Assembly (NCBI GenBank): GCA_902595145.1
Contig: CACJOU010000005.1
Span: forward strand, 19,381 to 83,380
From: an uncultured SAR116 cluster alpha proteobacterium
Lineage (GTDB): Bacteria; Pseudomonadota; Alphaproteobacteria; Puniceispirillales; Marisalimonadaceae
Direction of reading: 5' to 3'
DNA length: 64,000 bases
The position numbers were made by a program, and so were the translations under genes. Every line of letters starts with the position of its first letter. The stretch's first letter is position 1. Below, in pieces: positions 53,336 through 61,858 of the stretch. Under the pieces are notes generated by a model that saw only the letters and a program-made list of their open reading frames with translations, had not been told where the DNA came from and made no database searches.

Positions 53336-53947
53336 CATACTAACTAAATAAATAGAAAAAATAATTAAAATAAACCCAAAAAATAAAAAAATTATTTTTT
53401 GATTATGGTTAATATAGTTTTTTAATTTTGGAAGGTTAACTGAGTAGGAAACTAAAATATACCAGACTGTGTCAATTATTCCTGCTAATAATCCAATCCC
53501 AACTTTGTTATAGTCATTAAAGTCATTATTTATAAACTGACTAAAAACAGATGTAAAAAAAATTAGAATTTTAGGGTTTATTAAAGATGTTGTAAGTCCC
53601 AAAAAAAAACTACCTGTAACTTTTTTTGATATTATATAATTTTTGTTAATGTTTTTTTCATTTGTTGTAAAAAACATCATTTTATAACCAAAAAATATAA
53701 GAAATATTGCACCCATTAATTGAATCAATGGTATTATTGAGGGTAAATTTTTATCAATTAAACTTATAGTGTAAATAGAGATTAGGGCATAAATAAATAT
53801 ACCAAGCCCATGGGCTAATGAAGCAATGATTCCTAATAAAAAGCCTCTAGTATTATTTATGTAAATTATTACTAAAATACTTGGTCCAGGTGTTGTTGCG
53901 CCTGCTACACAAATAAGTGCTATAGACAGCCATTCATAAATACCCAT
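53315..53947 (-). CDS. LysE/RhtB-family amino-acid exporter
   Basis: A 210-residue membrane protein with six hydrophobic helices. The ATTPGPSILVIIYINNTRGFLLGIIASLAHGLG block and a later GFFLGLTTSLINPKILIFF-like block (VTGSFFLGLTTSLINPKILIFF) are the LysE-family signature. It exports amino acids or derivatives. It overlaps the hemY end by 21 bp in convergent direction. Confidence 0.88.
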   Translation of the reverse strand: MGIYEWLSIALICVAGATTPGPSILVIIYINNTRGFLLGIIASLAHGLGIFIYALISIYTISLIDKNLPSIIPLIQLMGAIFLIFFGYKMMFFTTNEKNINKNYIISKKVTGSFFLGLTTSLINPKILIFFTSVFSQFINNDFNDYNKVGIGLLAGIIDTVWYILVSYSVNLPKLKNYINHNQKIIFLFFGFILIIFSIYLVSMSIEYFI

Positions 53948-53974
53948 ATTTAAACTTAAACCTTAAACTAAACT

Positions 53975-54439
53975 TTAAACTAAATTTTCAAACTTATTTT
54001 GTCTTAGTCCTTCATAAACTGTTATTGAAACGGAATTACTTAAATTAAGACTTCTACTATTCATAATCATGGGTATCCTAAGTCTATTTGTAACTTTTAT
54101 TTTATCTAAGATTTTATTAGGTAATCCACTGGTTTCACTTCCAAATAAGAAGCAATCATTCCTTTTAAATTTTATTTTAGTAAAAGTTTTTTTAGCAAAT
54201 TTGGTAAATGCATAAATTTCATTAAACTTTATTGAATTTAAACATAAATCAAAACTATCATGTAAAAAAAAATCTGCATCTTTTTTATAATCTAGCCCGG
54301 CTCTTTTCAGTGAATTATTACTTAGATTAAAACCTAATGGTCTAATTAAATGTAATTGAGTGCCAGTATTAGCTGCTAACCTCATAATATTACCTGTATT
54401 AGGTGGGATTTCAGGATTATATAAAATTATATGAAACAT
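53975..54439 (-). CDS. trmL: tRNA (cytidine/uridine-34-2'-O)-methyltransferase TrmL
   Basis: A 154-residue SPOUT methyltransferase. IPPNTGNIMRLAANTGTQLHLI, FGSETSGLP, and the trefoil-knot IPMIMNSRSLNLSNSVSITVYE match TrmL/YibK. It 2'-O-methylates the wobble base of leucine tRNAs. It lies 19 bp from the YtoQ gene on the same strand. Confidence 0.93.
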   Translation of the reverse strand: MFHIILYNPEIPPNTGNIMRLAANTGTQLHLIRPLGFNLSNNSLKRAGLDYKKDADFFLHDSFDLCLNSIKFNEIYAFTKFAKKTFTKIKFKRNDCFLFGSETSGLPNKILDKIKVTNRLRIPMIMNSRSLNLSNSVSITVYEGLRQNKFENLV

Positions 54440-54458
54440 TAAAATTTTCTGACTTAGT

Positions 54459-54908
54459 TTAATTTAGAGAACCTTCTAGAATATATTTTAGAATTCTTAC
54501 AACTTGATATTGGTCTTTTGCAACAGCAGATGCTGCTGCATCAACTTCTTTCAATGCATGTTGATGTTCATCATTATGGATTACAATTATAGATTTGTTT
54601 AAAGCTGCAGCAAAACCTGCATCAAAAGCTGCATTCCATTGTTTATATTTTTCTCCAAATTTAACAATAACAATATCAGCATCTTTAATTGCTTTTCTTG
54701 TTTTTATAGAGTTAATATTAGCACCTTTACTGTCTTTCCAGAAATTTACTTCTTCTTGTCCTAATATTTCGACTCCACAATTATCAGACGCTTCATGATT
54801 GGTTATTGGAGAGGAAAAAGAAATATTTAAATTTTCATTTTTGCATAAATTTATTATTTCTTCACGCCAATCAGAGTGAATTTCTCCTGAAAGATAAATG
54901 TTCAACAT
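54459..54908 (-). CDS. ytoQ: YtoQ family protein
   Basis: A 149-residue protein started at ATG 54906-54908 because AAGGGAG lies six bases upstream; a longer frame begins at 54953. The IYLSGEIHSDWREEI start, HEASDNCGVEILG, DADIVIVKFGEKYKQWNAAFDAGFAAALNKSIIVIH fit YtoQ, a nucleoside-2-deoxyribosyltransferase-like fold. Its reaction is unknown. Confidence 0.85.
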   Translation of the reverse strand: MLNIYLSGEIHSDWREEIINLCKNENLNISFSSPITNHEASDNCGVEILGQEEVNFWKDSKGANINSIKTRKAIKDADIVIVKFGEKYKQWNAAFDAGFAAALNKSIIVIHNDEHQHALKEVDAAASAVAKDQYQVVRILKYILEGSLN

Positions 54909-54936
54909 ATTAAGCTCCCTTGTTGATATTGTTAGA

Positions 54937-56139
54937 TTATAGTTTTGGTGCATGCTTCATAGTAATAGCTAGAGAAATGCTTGCAAATATAGCTAATATA
55001 CACATTCCTAATAAAATAGAATTATAATTATGTCCAAAATCTAATAGCATACCTACTATTGCTGGACCTAATGAAGTCCCAAACACCATTGTTGATGTTG
55101 ATAAAGATCTAACAGATCCCAAATTTTTTGTTCCGTAGTAATTTGGCCAAAAAGTTCCTCCAATTGTCATTGCTAATCCTTGGGTCATTCCTAGAAAGGC
55201 AAGTCCAATCATTGCATGAAGATATGTGTTACCGAAAGAAATTATTAACAATCCTAAGGACATTGGTAGTAAGTAGAATGGTAAAATTTTTTCAACACCA
55301 AATTTGTCAAGTATCCAACCAGAGCATAACGTAGTGAAAATGGACATTGATGTATAGAATGGGAATAGGGCAGTAAAAGAAATTAAAGACCAATCTTTAA
55401 TTTCTGTTAAGTGAACCATATTAAAAAAGAAGGCAGTAGAAAAAATTGGAGGAATTAAAAAAGGTACTATCACAGCCCAAAACACCCAATGATTAAGAGC
55501 CTCTTTTCTGGTCCAATGCTTATTCTGCATGCCTAATTGATTAGAAATATTTTCTTGTTTACTGTTAGGAATCCTTTCATTGGATAATAACTTCAATATT
55601 ACAGGTAATAAGAATAACAATATAATCATTCCAACAACCCAACTATTTCTCCAGCCAATAATTGTGAACAAACTTACAAACACTACTGGGAATATTGCTT
55701 CCCCAATTGAAAATCCCATTATTGATAAAGATAAAGCTTTACCTTTGTTTTTCCCATACCATTTACCTATAGCAACTGCAGGTATGTGTATTAGCATTCC
55801 CTGACCAAAAAACCTGAGACCAAAAATTATTAATGGAAGAAGCCAAACAATCTCAATAAAGGTCATGCTTAAGCAAAGGAGGCTTAAGCAAATAATTACA
55901 ATTTTTATATTTGATGTAATTTTATATTTATCAATGTACCCCCCAAAAACTAACATGGCCATAGCAGAAACTAATGTTCCTCCAGAATAGATGGCGCCCC
56001 AATCACCATGAGATAAATCAAACGCTTGTCTAATTTCACCAGCAAATAATGAGATAAAAAAAGTTTGTCCAAAACAGGAACTAAAATACAAAAGAGCTGT
56101 TGCTAACAACCACCTAGCATTTTCAATTATAAAATTCAT
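54937..56139 (-). CDS. MFS transporter
   Basis: A 400-residue twelve-helix major-facilitator protein. GGTLVSAMAMLVFGGYIDKY supplies the inter-helix 2-3 motif, and GRFFGQG-type (LRFFGQGMLIHIPAVAIGKWYGKNKGKALSLSIMG) lies near helices 4-5. The arrangement resembles monocarboxylate/oxalate-formate type carriers. As it heads the PhyH and DapA-like genes on the same strand, an organic-acid substrate is plausible but unproven. Confidence 0.87.
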   Translation of the reverse strand: MNFIIENARWLLATALLYFSSCFGQTFFISLFAGEIRQAFDLSHGDWGAIYSGGTLVSAMAMLVFGGYIDKYKITSNIKIVIICLSLLCLSMTFIEIVWLLPLIIFGLRFFGQGMLIHIPAVAIGKWYGKNKGKALSLSIMGFSIGEAIFPVVFVSLFTIIGWRNSWVVGMIILLFLLPVILKLLSNERIPNSKQENISNQLGMQNKHWTRKEALNHWVFWAVIVPFLIPPIFSTAFFFNMVHLTEIKDWSLISFTALFPFYTSMSIFTTLCSGWILDKFGVEKILPFYLLPMSLGLLIISFGNTYLHAMIGLAFLGMTQGLAMTIGGTFWPNYYGTKNLGSVRSLSTSTMVFGTSLGPAIVGMLLDFGHNYNSILLGMCILAIFASISLAITMKHAPKL

Positions 56140-56200
56140 AAGATACCAATCTAATCGTTAGCTAGATTTTATGATACTTAAATAAAGTTAAGGCAATAGT

Positions 56201-57160
56201 TTAAATTTTTAATTCACCAATTGCATGATTTTCTATATCAAGAAATGTATCAGTAGGGTTTCCAATTCTTCCATATCCATTCCAAACTTTAAACCCCAGT
56301 AATTCTTTTTGATAATCATTTAAATTTGAAAAAACATCTTTTTTAATACCTAAGGTAAAATTCTCTTGAGACCTAAATTGTGGACCACAAAAAGTTATTA
56401 ATAGCGCAAGCCTATTATCCTTTGTAATATTTGCACCTGTTCCGTGCCATACCCTACCATCAGTAATAATAGCACAACCAGGAGGGCCTTCAGCAGATAT
56501 AACTTCTATATCTTTATCTAAAACTTTATCTGGATGACGTCCAAATAAATGAGATCCTGGAACAATACGCGTACCACCATTTTCTTTACTCATTCCATTT
56601 AGCATTATTAAAACATTAGTTACAGCTGGCCTTGAAATAAGTTCGTTGTTGTTACTAATATTTTCATTGATTTTGATATTAAATTTATTTCTTTTAATAG
56701 ATCCTGGAGGCAGAAAATCATCATTTCGACTAACTGGGTCTGGAAACCACCATTGATCAGTATGAAGATCCATTGCAACGCCACCTGGCTTAGCAATATT
56801 TGCTCCAAAGCTTGAAACTAGGAATTCATCTCCAACAATTTCTTTTACGCAATCCACATAATTGTGTTTTGCTAAAATATCTAAAAATACTTTACCTTTA
56901 TTTGGCAACATCCATACTCGTTGGTTTACCCCAGGAGCATCAGCATTATTATTGAAATCACCCCATTTCTTTTTTTCACTGCCATCCTCATATGCAAGAT
57001 TTAATTCTTTTTCTGCATTAGCTTGTTCAATTAATCTTTCCATAGCCCTGCTATTTAGATCTGGTGGAATAGCGTTTTTAAGTAAACAATAACCCCATTT
57101 TTTTAAGTCAGTTTTTGCGGCTTGTATTGATTCTGTTGGCTTTGGATAATTAAGTTTCAT
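56201..57160 (-). CDS. Phytanoyl-CoA dioxygenase (PhyH) family oxygenase
   Basis: A 319-residue Fe(II)/2-oxoglutarate oxygenase. The His-x-Asp of the iron site is in LHTDQWW (about 136-142), the distal His in DGRVWHGTGAN, and the 2OG Arg near KDNRLALLI. Similar PhyH enzymes in marine bacteria hydroxylate diverse small molecules. A strong GGGAGGAT precedes the ATG. It lies 16 bp downstream of the DapA-like gene and after the MFS gene in a likely operon. Confidence 0.88.
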   Translation of the reverse strand: MKLNYPKPTESIQAAKTDLKKWGYCLLKNAIPPDLNSRAMERLIEQANAEKELNLAYEDGSEKKKWGDFNNNADAPGVNQRVWMLPNKGKVFLDILAKHNYVDCVKEIVGDEFLVSSFGANIAKPGGVAMDLHTDQWWFPDPVSRNDDFLPPGSIKRNKFNIKINENISNNNELISRPAVTNVLIMLNGMSKENGGTRIVPGSHLFGRHPDKVLDKDIEVISAEGPPGCAIITDGRVWHGTGANITKDNRLALLITFCGPQFRSQENFTLGIKKDVFSNLNDYQKELLGFKVWNGYGRIGNPTDTFLDIENHAIGELKI

Positions 57161-57176
57161 GTTTATCCTCCCAATC

Positions 57177-58061
57177 TTACTTTATAAGGTTTAGATTAAT
57201 TAGGGCCTCCTTGACTTTTTCTTTCTGATCAACAGTTGCAGGAGAGGTTGGTCTTCTGGCAAAGCCACTTTCAAGACCTTGTAAACTTTGTGCATATTTA
57301 CATAAAGATGGCATATTATCTAAGCCAATTGCATCCCATAAAGGCATTAGTTTTTCATGAAGATCCTTTGCCGTTTCCCAATCTTGATCTATGACAGCGT
57401 CCCATAATTTAACAGATGGACCTGGGGCAGCAGTTAAAATCGCTGCAATTGATCCTGGGGCTCCCAATTTGTATGATAAGTAAAGTAGAGCATCAACAGC
57501 ACTAAAAATCATATTTTTAGGGTTTGCTCTTCTAATTAGGTCAGCAAAAAGTTTCATATCACCGGCGCTTTGTTTTACCCCTAAAACTCCTGGGACTTCA
57601 TCCATAATTCTTAATAGTAAATCTGGTGATAAATAGCACCAAGGAACAACATTATAAATTAATATTGGTATCTGGCATTCATCATGTATCTCTTTAAAAT
57701 GTCTTACCATTGCATCATCATCAGGCCTAAATAAGTAGCTTGGTGGTGTTATTTGAAGGGCTGCAACGTTAAGAGACTTTACTGACTTACCTCTTTCAAT
57801 TACTTCAGATGTCGAATTCGCAATAATACCAGCAACCAAAGGGACCCTGCCATTTAAAGATGAAGCGGTTTCTGTCATTAGGGATAAATACTCTTCTCGA
57901 CTTAAAGCATGACCTTCACCTGTGCTACCTCCAGCAGCTAAACCATGAACACCATTTTCAATTAACCAATCCACTTGTGGCTTTATCAAAGTAAGATCAA
58001 TTTCTCCATTAGCCTTAAATGGAGTTGTAAAAGGTGCTATAATTCCTTTTAATGTAGTCAT
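57177..58061 (-). CDS. Dihydrodipicolinate synthase/N-acetylneuraminate lyase family aldolase
   Basis: A 294-residue class I aldolase-fold enzyme. The GGSTGEGHALSREEY phosphate-type loop, the YNVVPW Tyr segment and Schiff-base Lys in VLGVKQSAGDM are all present. It is unlikely to be DapA because it lies in a catabolic cluster, not with the lysine genes; family alternatives are keto-acid aldolases and 5-keto-4-deoxyglucarate dehydratase. It starts the minus-strand half of the divergent cluster. Confidence 0.85.
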   Translation of the reverse strand: MTTLKGIIAPFTTPFKANGEIDLTLIKPQVDWLIENGVHGLAAGGSTGEGHALSREEYLSLMTETASSLNGRVPLVAGIIANSTSEVIERGKSVKSLNVAALQITPPSYLFRPDDDAMVRHFKEIHDECQIPILIYNVVPWCYLSPDLLLRIMDEVPGVLGVKQSAGDMKLFADLIRRANPKNMIFSAVDALLYLSYKLGAPGSIAAILTAAPGPSVKLWDAVIDQDWETAKDLHEKLMPLWDAIGLDNMPSLCKYAQSLQGLESGFARRPTSPATVDQKEKVKEALINLNLIK

Positions 58062-58168
58062 GCTTTTCTCCTTAAAAAAAATTCACTAGATTTTTTATTA
58101 TAAATAAACTTTATTAAAAATATAAAGCTAAAAGAACACAACAAATCAGTATAGGAAAATATAGATCA

Positions 58169-59125
58169 ATGATAATTGATAAAGAAACTGATATTTTTTT
58201 AAAAAATCGTATTAAAAATAATTCAAAATTACATCATTTATTAGATCCAGTACAATTAAGAACTGAACGTTTGAGACAGTTAAAGGAAGATAATTTAACA
58301 CCTCCAAAAGTTTATGATGTAGAAAATTTAAAAATAAAAAACCGCTTTAACAAAGATGTTAAATTAAGATTTTATTTTCCAAATAACTTCAATAAAAAAA
58401 CTAAAATTCCAATTATAGTTTTCTTTCATGGAGGTGGATTTGTCATGGGAGATTTAGATACTCATGACTTTACATGCAGATCAATTTGCTTAGCGTCTCA
58501 AATGATTGTTGTGGCTGTGGATTATAGTTTGTCTCCAGAACATAAGTTTCCCTATGCGGTAGAAGAGGTAAAGGATGTTCTAAATAGCCTTGTAAATTTT
58601 GAAAAAGAATTTTTTATTGATCTTAAAAATATTTTCGTATGTGGTGACAGCGCTGGTGGTAATTTGGCAACTGTTTTGAGTATTAACTCAAGGGATAAAA
58701 AGGTAATTCCGATAAGAGGTCAGTTGTTAGTATATCCTTGTGTCGATCTAACGCTAACGATGAGATCTATGGATATTTTTCTAGAAGGCATGACTTTAAC
58801 TTTTGATACTATGGACTATTTCGTTAAACATTATCTTAATTCAAGTAATGATGCAGTTAACTGGGAAGTATCACCCCTTTTTGCCAAGAATTTATATAAT
58901 TTACCTGAAACATTTATCTTTGCAGCAGGATTGGATCCTTTGCTAGATGAAGGAATAGCTTACACAAGCAGATTAAAGGCCTTTGGCAATAAAGTGACTT
59001 ATAAATTATATCCTGGTCAGATTCATGGTTTTTTGTCCAATTCTGCACATTTTCCTAAAGCTGCTGAATGTATAAAAGAAATAGGAAAGGCTGCTAATTC
59101 AATGGTATTGAATAAGAGAGGTTAA
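58169..59125 (+). CDS. Alpha/beta hydrolase, hormone-sensitive-lipase family
   Basis: A 318-residue esterase. The oxyanion HGGGFVMGDLDTHD, nucleophile GDSAGGN, acid Asp in GLDPLLDEG and His in GQIHGFL form the triad. It may open a lactone or ester in the pathway of the cluster. Its stop directly abuts the next gene's ATG, so translation is coupled. Confidence 0.9.
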   Translation: MIIDKETDIFLKNRIKNNSKLHHLLDPVQLRTERLRQLKEDNLTPPKVYDVENLKIKNRFNKDVKLRFYFPNNFNKKTKIPIIVFFHGGGFVMGDLDTHDFTCRSICLASQMIVVAVDYSLSPEHKFPYAVEEVKDVLNSLVNFEKEFFIDLKNIFVCGDSAGGNLATVLSINSRDKKVIPIRGQLLVYPCVDLTLTMRSMDIFLEGMTLTFDTMDYFVKHYLNSSNDAVNWEVSPLFAKNLYNLPETFIFAAGLDPLLDEGIAYTSRLKAFGNKVTYKLYPGQIHGFLSNSAHFPKAAECIKEIGKAANSMVLNKRG

Positions 59126-60010
59126 ATGGAAAAAGTAATTATTTTTGGAGGATGTGGTTTTTTAGGAAGCTGGATAGTAAGAGCATTTGTAAAAAAGGGT
59201 TATAGTGTTTCAATTTTTGACTTAAAAATCAAAAAAGAATTAGTCAGCCTTGTTGTTGGTGAGGATATTAATAAAATCAAATTTATTAATGGTGATATAA
59301 CAAATTATAATCAGGTCCAAGAAGCAACAAATAATATGGATCATGTTATAAATTTAGCTGGGTTAATGACCCCAGATTGTAGTTCAAACCCTATTTTAGG
59401 TGCCAAAGTAAATCTCCTCGGCTCAATTAATGTTTTTGAAGCTTTGAAAAAAAATAATATTAAGTTTTTAGTTTATGCAAGCAGTGCAGGTGTTTTTGGG
59501 CTAAAAGATCATTATAACCCATTTCCAGAAACTCATTACGGTGCATATAAGTTGGCGGTTGAGGGGGTTGCAAGAGCGTATTTTAATGAATCTGGAATTT
59601 CAAGTGTTGGAATTAGGCCATATGTAATTTATGGGCCAGGAAGAGAAGTTGGGGGAACTTCAGGAGTAACCTTAGCCTGCAAGGCGGCAAAACTAGGAGA
59701 TAGTTACACTGTAAACTTTTCAGGCAAGGCAGGTTTTGTTTATGTTCAAGATGTTGCGGATTTAGTTGAAATATCAATAGATCAAATTCCCTCAGGTGCA
59801 TTAACTATTAATATAAACGGAATAACAACCGATGTTAGCCATTTTATAAATTTAATTAAAAAAAATATACCACTGGCGAGTATAGGTATCAAAGGGAATC
59901 CATTAAGTGTAGTAGATGAAATACGAGGAAATGAGCCCTCTAACATATTTAAAAAATTTAAGTATACTTCCCTTGAAGATGGGATTAAAAGGACAATCGA
60001 TTTTTATTAA
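59126..60010 (+). CDS. NAD-dependent epimerase/dehydratase family protein
   Basis: A 294-residue extended SDR. IIFGGCGFLGSWIVRA is the Rossmann loop, VIYASS-like (LVYASSAGVFG) gives the catalytic Ser, and HYGAYKLAVEGVA the Tyr-x3-Lys pair. Sugar or sugar-acid substrate is likely given the neighbours. It starts at the base after the hydrolase stop. Confidence 0.88.
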   Translation: MEKVIIFGGCGFLGSWIVRAFVKKGYSVSIFDLKIKKELVSLVVGEDINKIKFINGDITNYNQVQEATNNMDHVINLAGLMTPDCSSNPILGAKVNLLGSINVFEALKKNNIKFLVYASSAGVFGLKDHYNPFPETHYGAYKLAVEGVARAYFNESGISSVGIRPYVIYGPGREVGGTSGVTLACKAAKLGDSYTVNFSGKAGFVYVQDVADLVEISIDQIPSGALTININGITTDVSHFINLIKKNIPLASIGIKGNPLSVVDEIRGNEPSNIFKKFKYTSLEDGIKRTIDFY

Positions 60011-60033
60011 AACTTTGAAAGAAAAAATAAATT

Positions 60034-60927
60034 ATGCCTCTAAATATTTCTTCTAATGCAAAGGGCATATTATTTATTATTGCTGCTGTATCATGTTTGT
60101 CTGTAATGGATGGGGTTACAAGATACCTAACAGATTATTATAATGTAATAGCAATTAATATGTTTCGATATTTGTTTTTATTTCTATTTGTAATATCAAT
60201 TAACAGTTCAGGAAACAAAAGTGTTATTCTTGTTTCAAAAAGTAAGTTTAAACTCATCCAAATTTTGAGAGGTACTATTCTTGCTGTAGAGATGTGTTTT
60301 GCTCACTATCTTTTTTTAAAAATTGGTCTCATAGAGACACATGCTATTTTTGCAAGTTGTCCTCTAATAGTTGCGGCATTATCAGTAATTTTTTTAGGAG
60401 AAAAAGTAGGTTGGAGAAGGTGGAGTGCAATATTGATTGGCTTCATAGGCATCTTAATTATGCTACGGCCAGGTACTAAAGTCTTTGACCCTTTATCTCT
60501 AATAGCATTGGGGTGCGCAATTGCATTCGCTATCTATCAAATTTTAACAAGATATGTTTCTAGTGAAGATAGTCCTGACACTAGTCTTTTTTATACTGGT
60601 ATTACAGGATTTGTAATATTAGGTTCTTTAGGGCCTTTCTTTTACACACCCGTTGATAACGCGCATTGGATATATTTGTTACTAGTTTGCATGCTTGGAG
60701 CTGGAGGGCATTTTTTGATGATAAATGCTTTCAAACATAGTGAGGCTTCAATATTACAGCCATTTACATATCTTCAGTTAGTTTTTGTTTCTATAATTGG
60801 TGTATTAATGTTTAATGAGAAATTGGAGAGTGAAATAGTCATAGGATCATTAATTGTAATTTCAGCAGGGCTATTCACTTTTTGGAGAGAATATATAAAA
60901 AACCGAATTAATGAGGGGATTAATTAG
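60034..60927 (+). CDS. EamA/DMT-family transporter
   Basis: A 297-residue ten-helix membrane protein with two EamA domains (for example VIAINMFRYLFLFLFV and LAVEMCFAHYLFLKIGLIETHAIFAS in the first, and GAGGHFLMINAFKHSEASILQPF in the second). Such carriers move small metabolites in or out. It sits within the plus-strand operon and may take up or excrete a pathway compound. Confidence 0.88.
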   Translation: MPLNISSNAKGILFIIAAVSCLSVMDGVTRYLTDYYNVIAINMFRYLFLFLFVISINSSGNKSVILVSKSKFKLIQILRGTILAVEMCFAHYLFLKIGLIETHAIFASCPLIVAALSVIFLGEKVGWRRWSAILIGFIGILIMLRPGTKVFDPLSLIALGCAIAFAIYQILTRYVSSEDSPDTSLFYTGITGFVILGSLGPFFYTPVDNAHWIYLLLVCMLGAGGHFLMINAFKHSEASILQPFTYLQLVFVSIIGVLMFNEKLESEIVIGSLIVISAGLFTFWREYIKNRINEGIN

Positions 60928-61737
60928 TTGTCTAAACATAAATATAAAAATATTCTTTTAACCGGTGCAGCTGGGGCCTTAGGCAATCAACTAAGGGAAA
61001 CATTATCTAAAGAATGTGATTCGCTTAAAATTTCTGACAAGGTAAATTTAGAAAAAAAATTTCATAATGAGAAAGTTGAAATTGCTGATCTTGCCTCAAC
61101 AGAATCAATATTAAAATTAACAAAAGATATAGACTGCATAGTTCATATGGGTGGTCAAAGTATAGAAGGTTCTTGGGATAATGTTTTAAATTCAAACATT
61201 ATAGGCATGTATAATCTATATGAGGCATGCAGAAAAAATAAAATTAAAAGAGTTATTTGGGCTAGTTCAGTTCATACAGTTGGTTTTTATCCAAGATCCG
61301 AAGTTATAGATAGTAAAGTAATGCCTAGACCAGATAGCAATTATGGTTTGTCAAAGGTCTTTGGAGAGTCCTTGGCTCAGTATTATTGGGACAAATACAA
61401 AATAGAAACCGTGTCTGTAAGAATTTACTCATGTGTTCCTGAGCCTAAAGATCATAGAATGCTCTCAACATGGTTAAGTTATGATGATTTGAGGAGCCTT
61501 ATTATTGCGTGTATAAATTGTCCTAATGTACAACACTCTGTAATTTTTGGAGTATCAAATAACGATTCGGTGCTAATCGATAACAAATATGCCAAACACA
61601 TTGGTTATAAGCCAAAAGATAATGCAGAAGAATTCAGAAGTTTAATTGAAAAAAAAGATGGATTTATTGATTCTACAGATTCTTTAGTTACAACTCATGG
61701 TGGTTATTTTGCATCTTCAGGTCACTTTGATGATTAG
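60928..61737 (+). CDS. Uronate-dehydrogenase-like SDR
   Basis: A 269-residue extended SDR starting at TTG 60928, one base after the transporter stop. NILLTGAAGALGNQLRE binds NAD; HMGGQSIEGSWDNVLNSNIIGMYNLYEACR, WASSVHTVGFYP and NYGLSKVFGE (Tyr-x3-Lys) follow; CVPEPKDHRMLSTWLSYDDL and HSVIFGVSNN are near-diagnostic of uronate dehydrogenase, which oxidises glucuronate or galacturonate to aldarolactone. It ends the plus-strand operon. The other genes then fit use of sugar acids. Confidence 0.86.
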   Translation: MSKHKYKNILLTGAAGALGNQLRETLSKECDSLKISDKVNLEKKFHNEKVEIADLASTESILKLTKDIDCIVHMGGQSIEGSWDNVLNSNIIGMYNLYEACRKNKIKRVIWASSVHTVGFYPRSEVIDSKVMPRPDSNYGLSKVFGESLAQYYWDKYKIETVSVRIYSCVPEPKDHRMLSTWLSYDDLRSLIIACINCPNVQHSVIFGVSNNDSVLIDNKYAKHIGYKPKDNAEEFRSLIEKKDGFIDSTDSLVTTHGGYFASSGHFDD

Positions 61738-61858
61738 ATCAAGCATAAAATTGCAACCAAAATTTTAGTTTTTATAAAAAACTATTAATAATCAATAACT
61801 TGTAGGTATAATTCTCTTAATTTTAATTAACTAAAAAACAAGTTTTACTTTTAATTAA
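61738..61858. other. AT-rich gap before the YDG repeat frame
   Basis: This 121-base gap is stop-rich in all frames and holds two weak inverted repeats: TAGTTTTT/AAAAACTA (61766-61784), a possible terminator for the preceding operon, and AACTTGT/ACAAGTT (61797-61844). There is no Shine-Dalgarno, signal-peptide code or trace of an adhesin N-terminus before the repeats. Confidence 0.5.
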
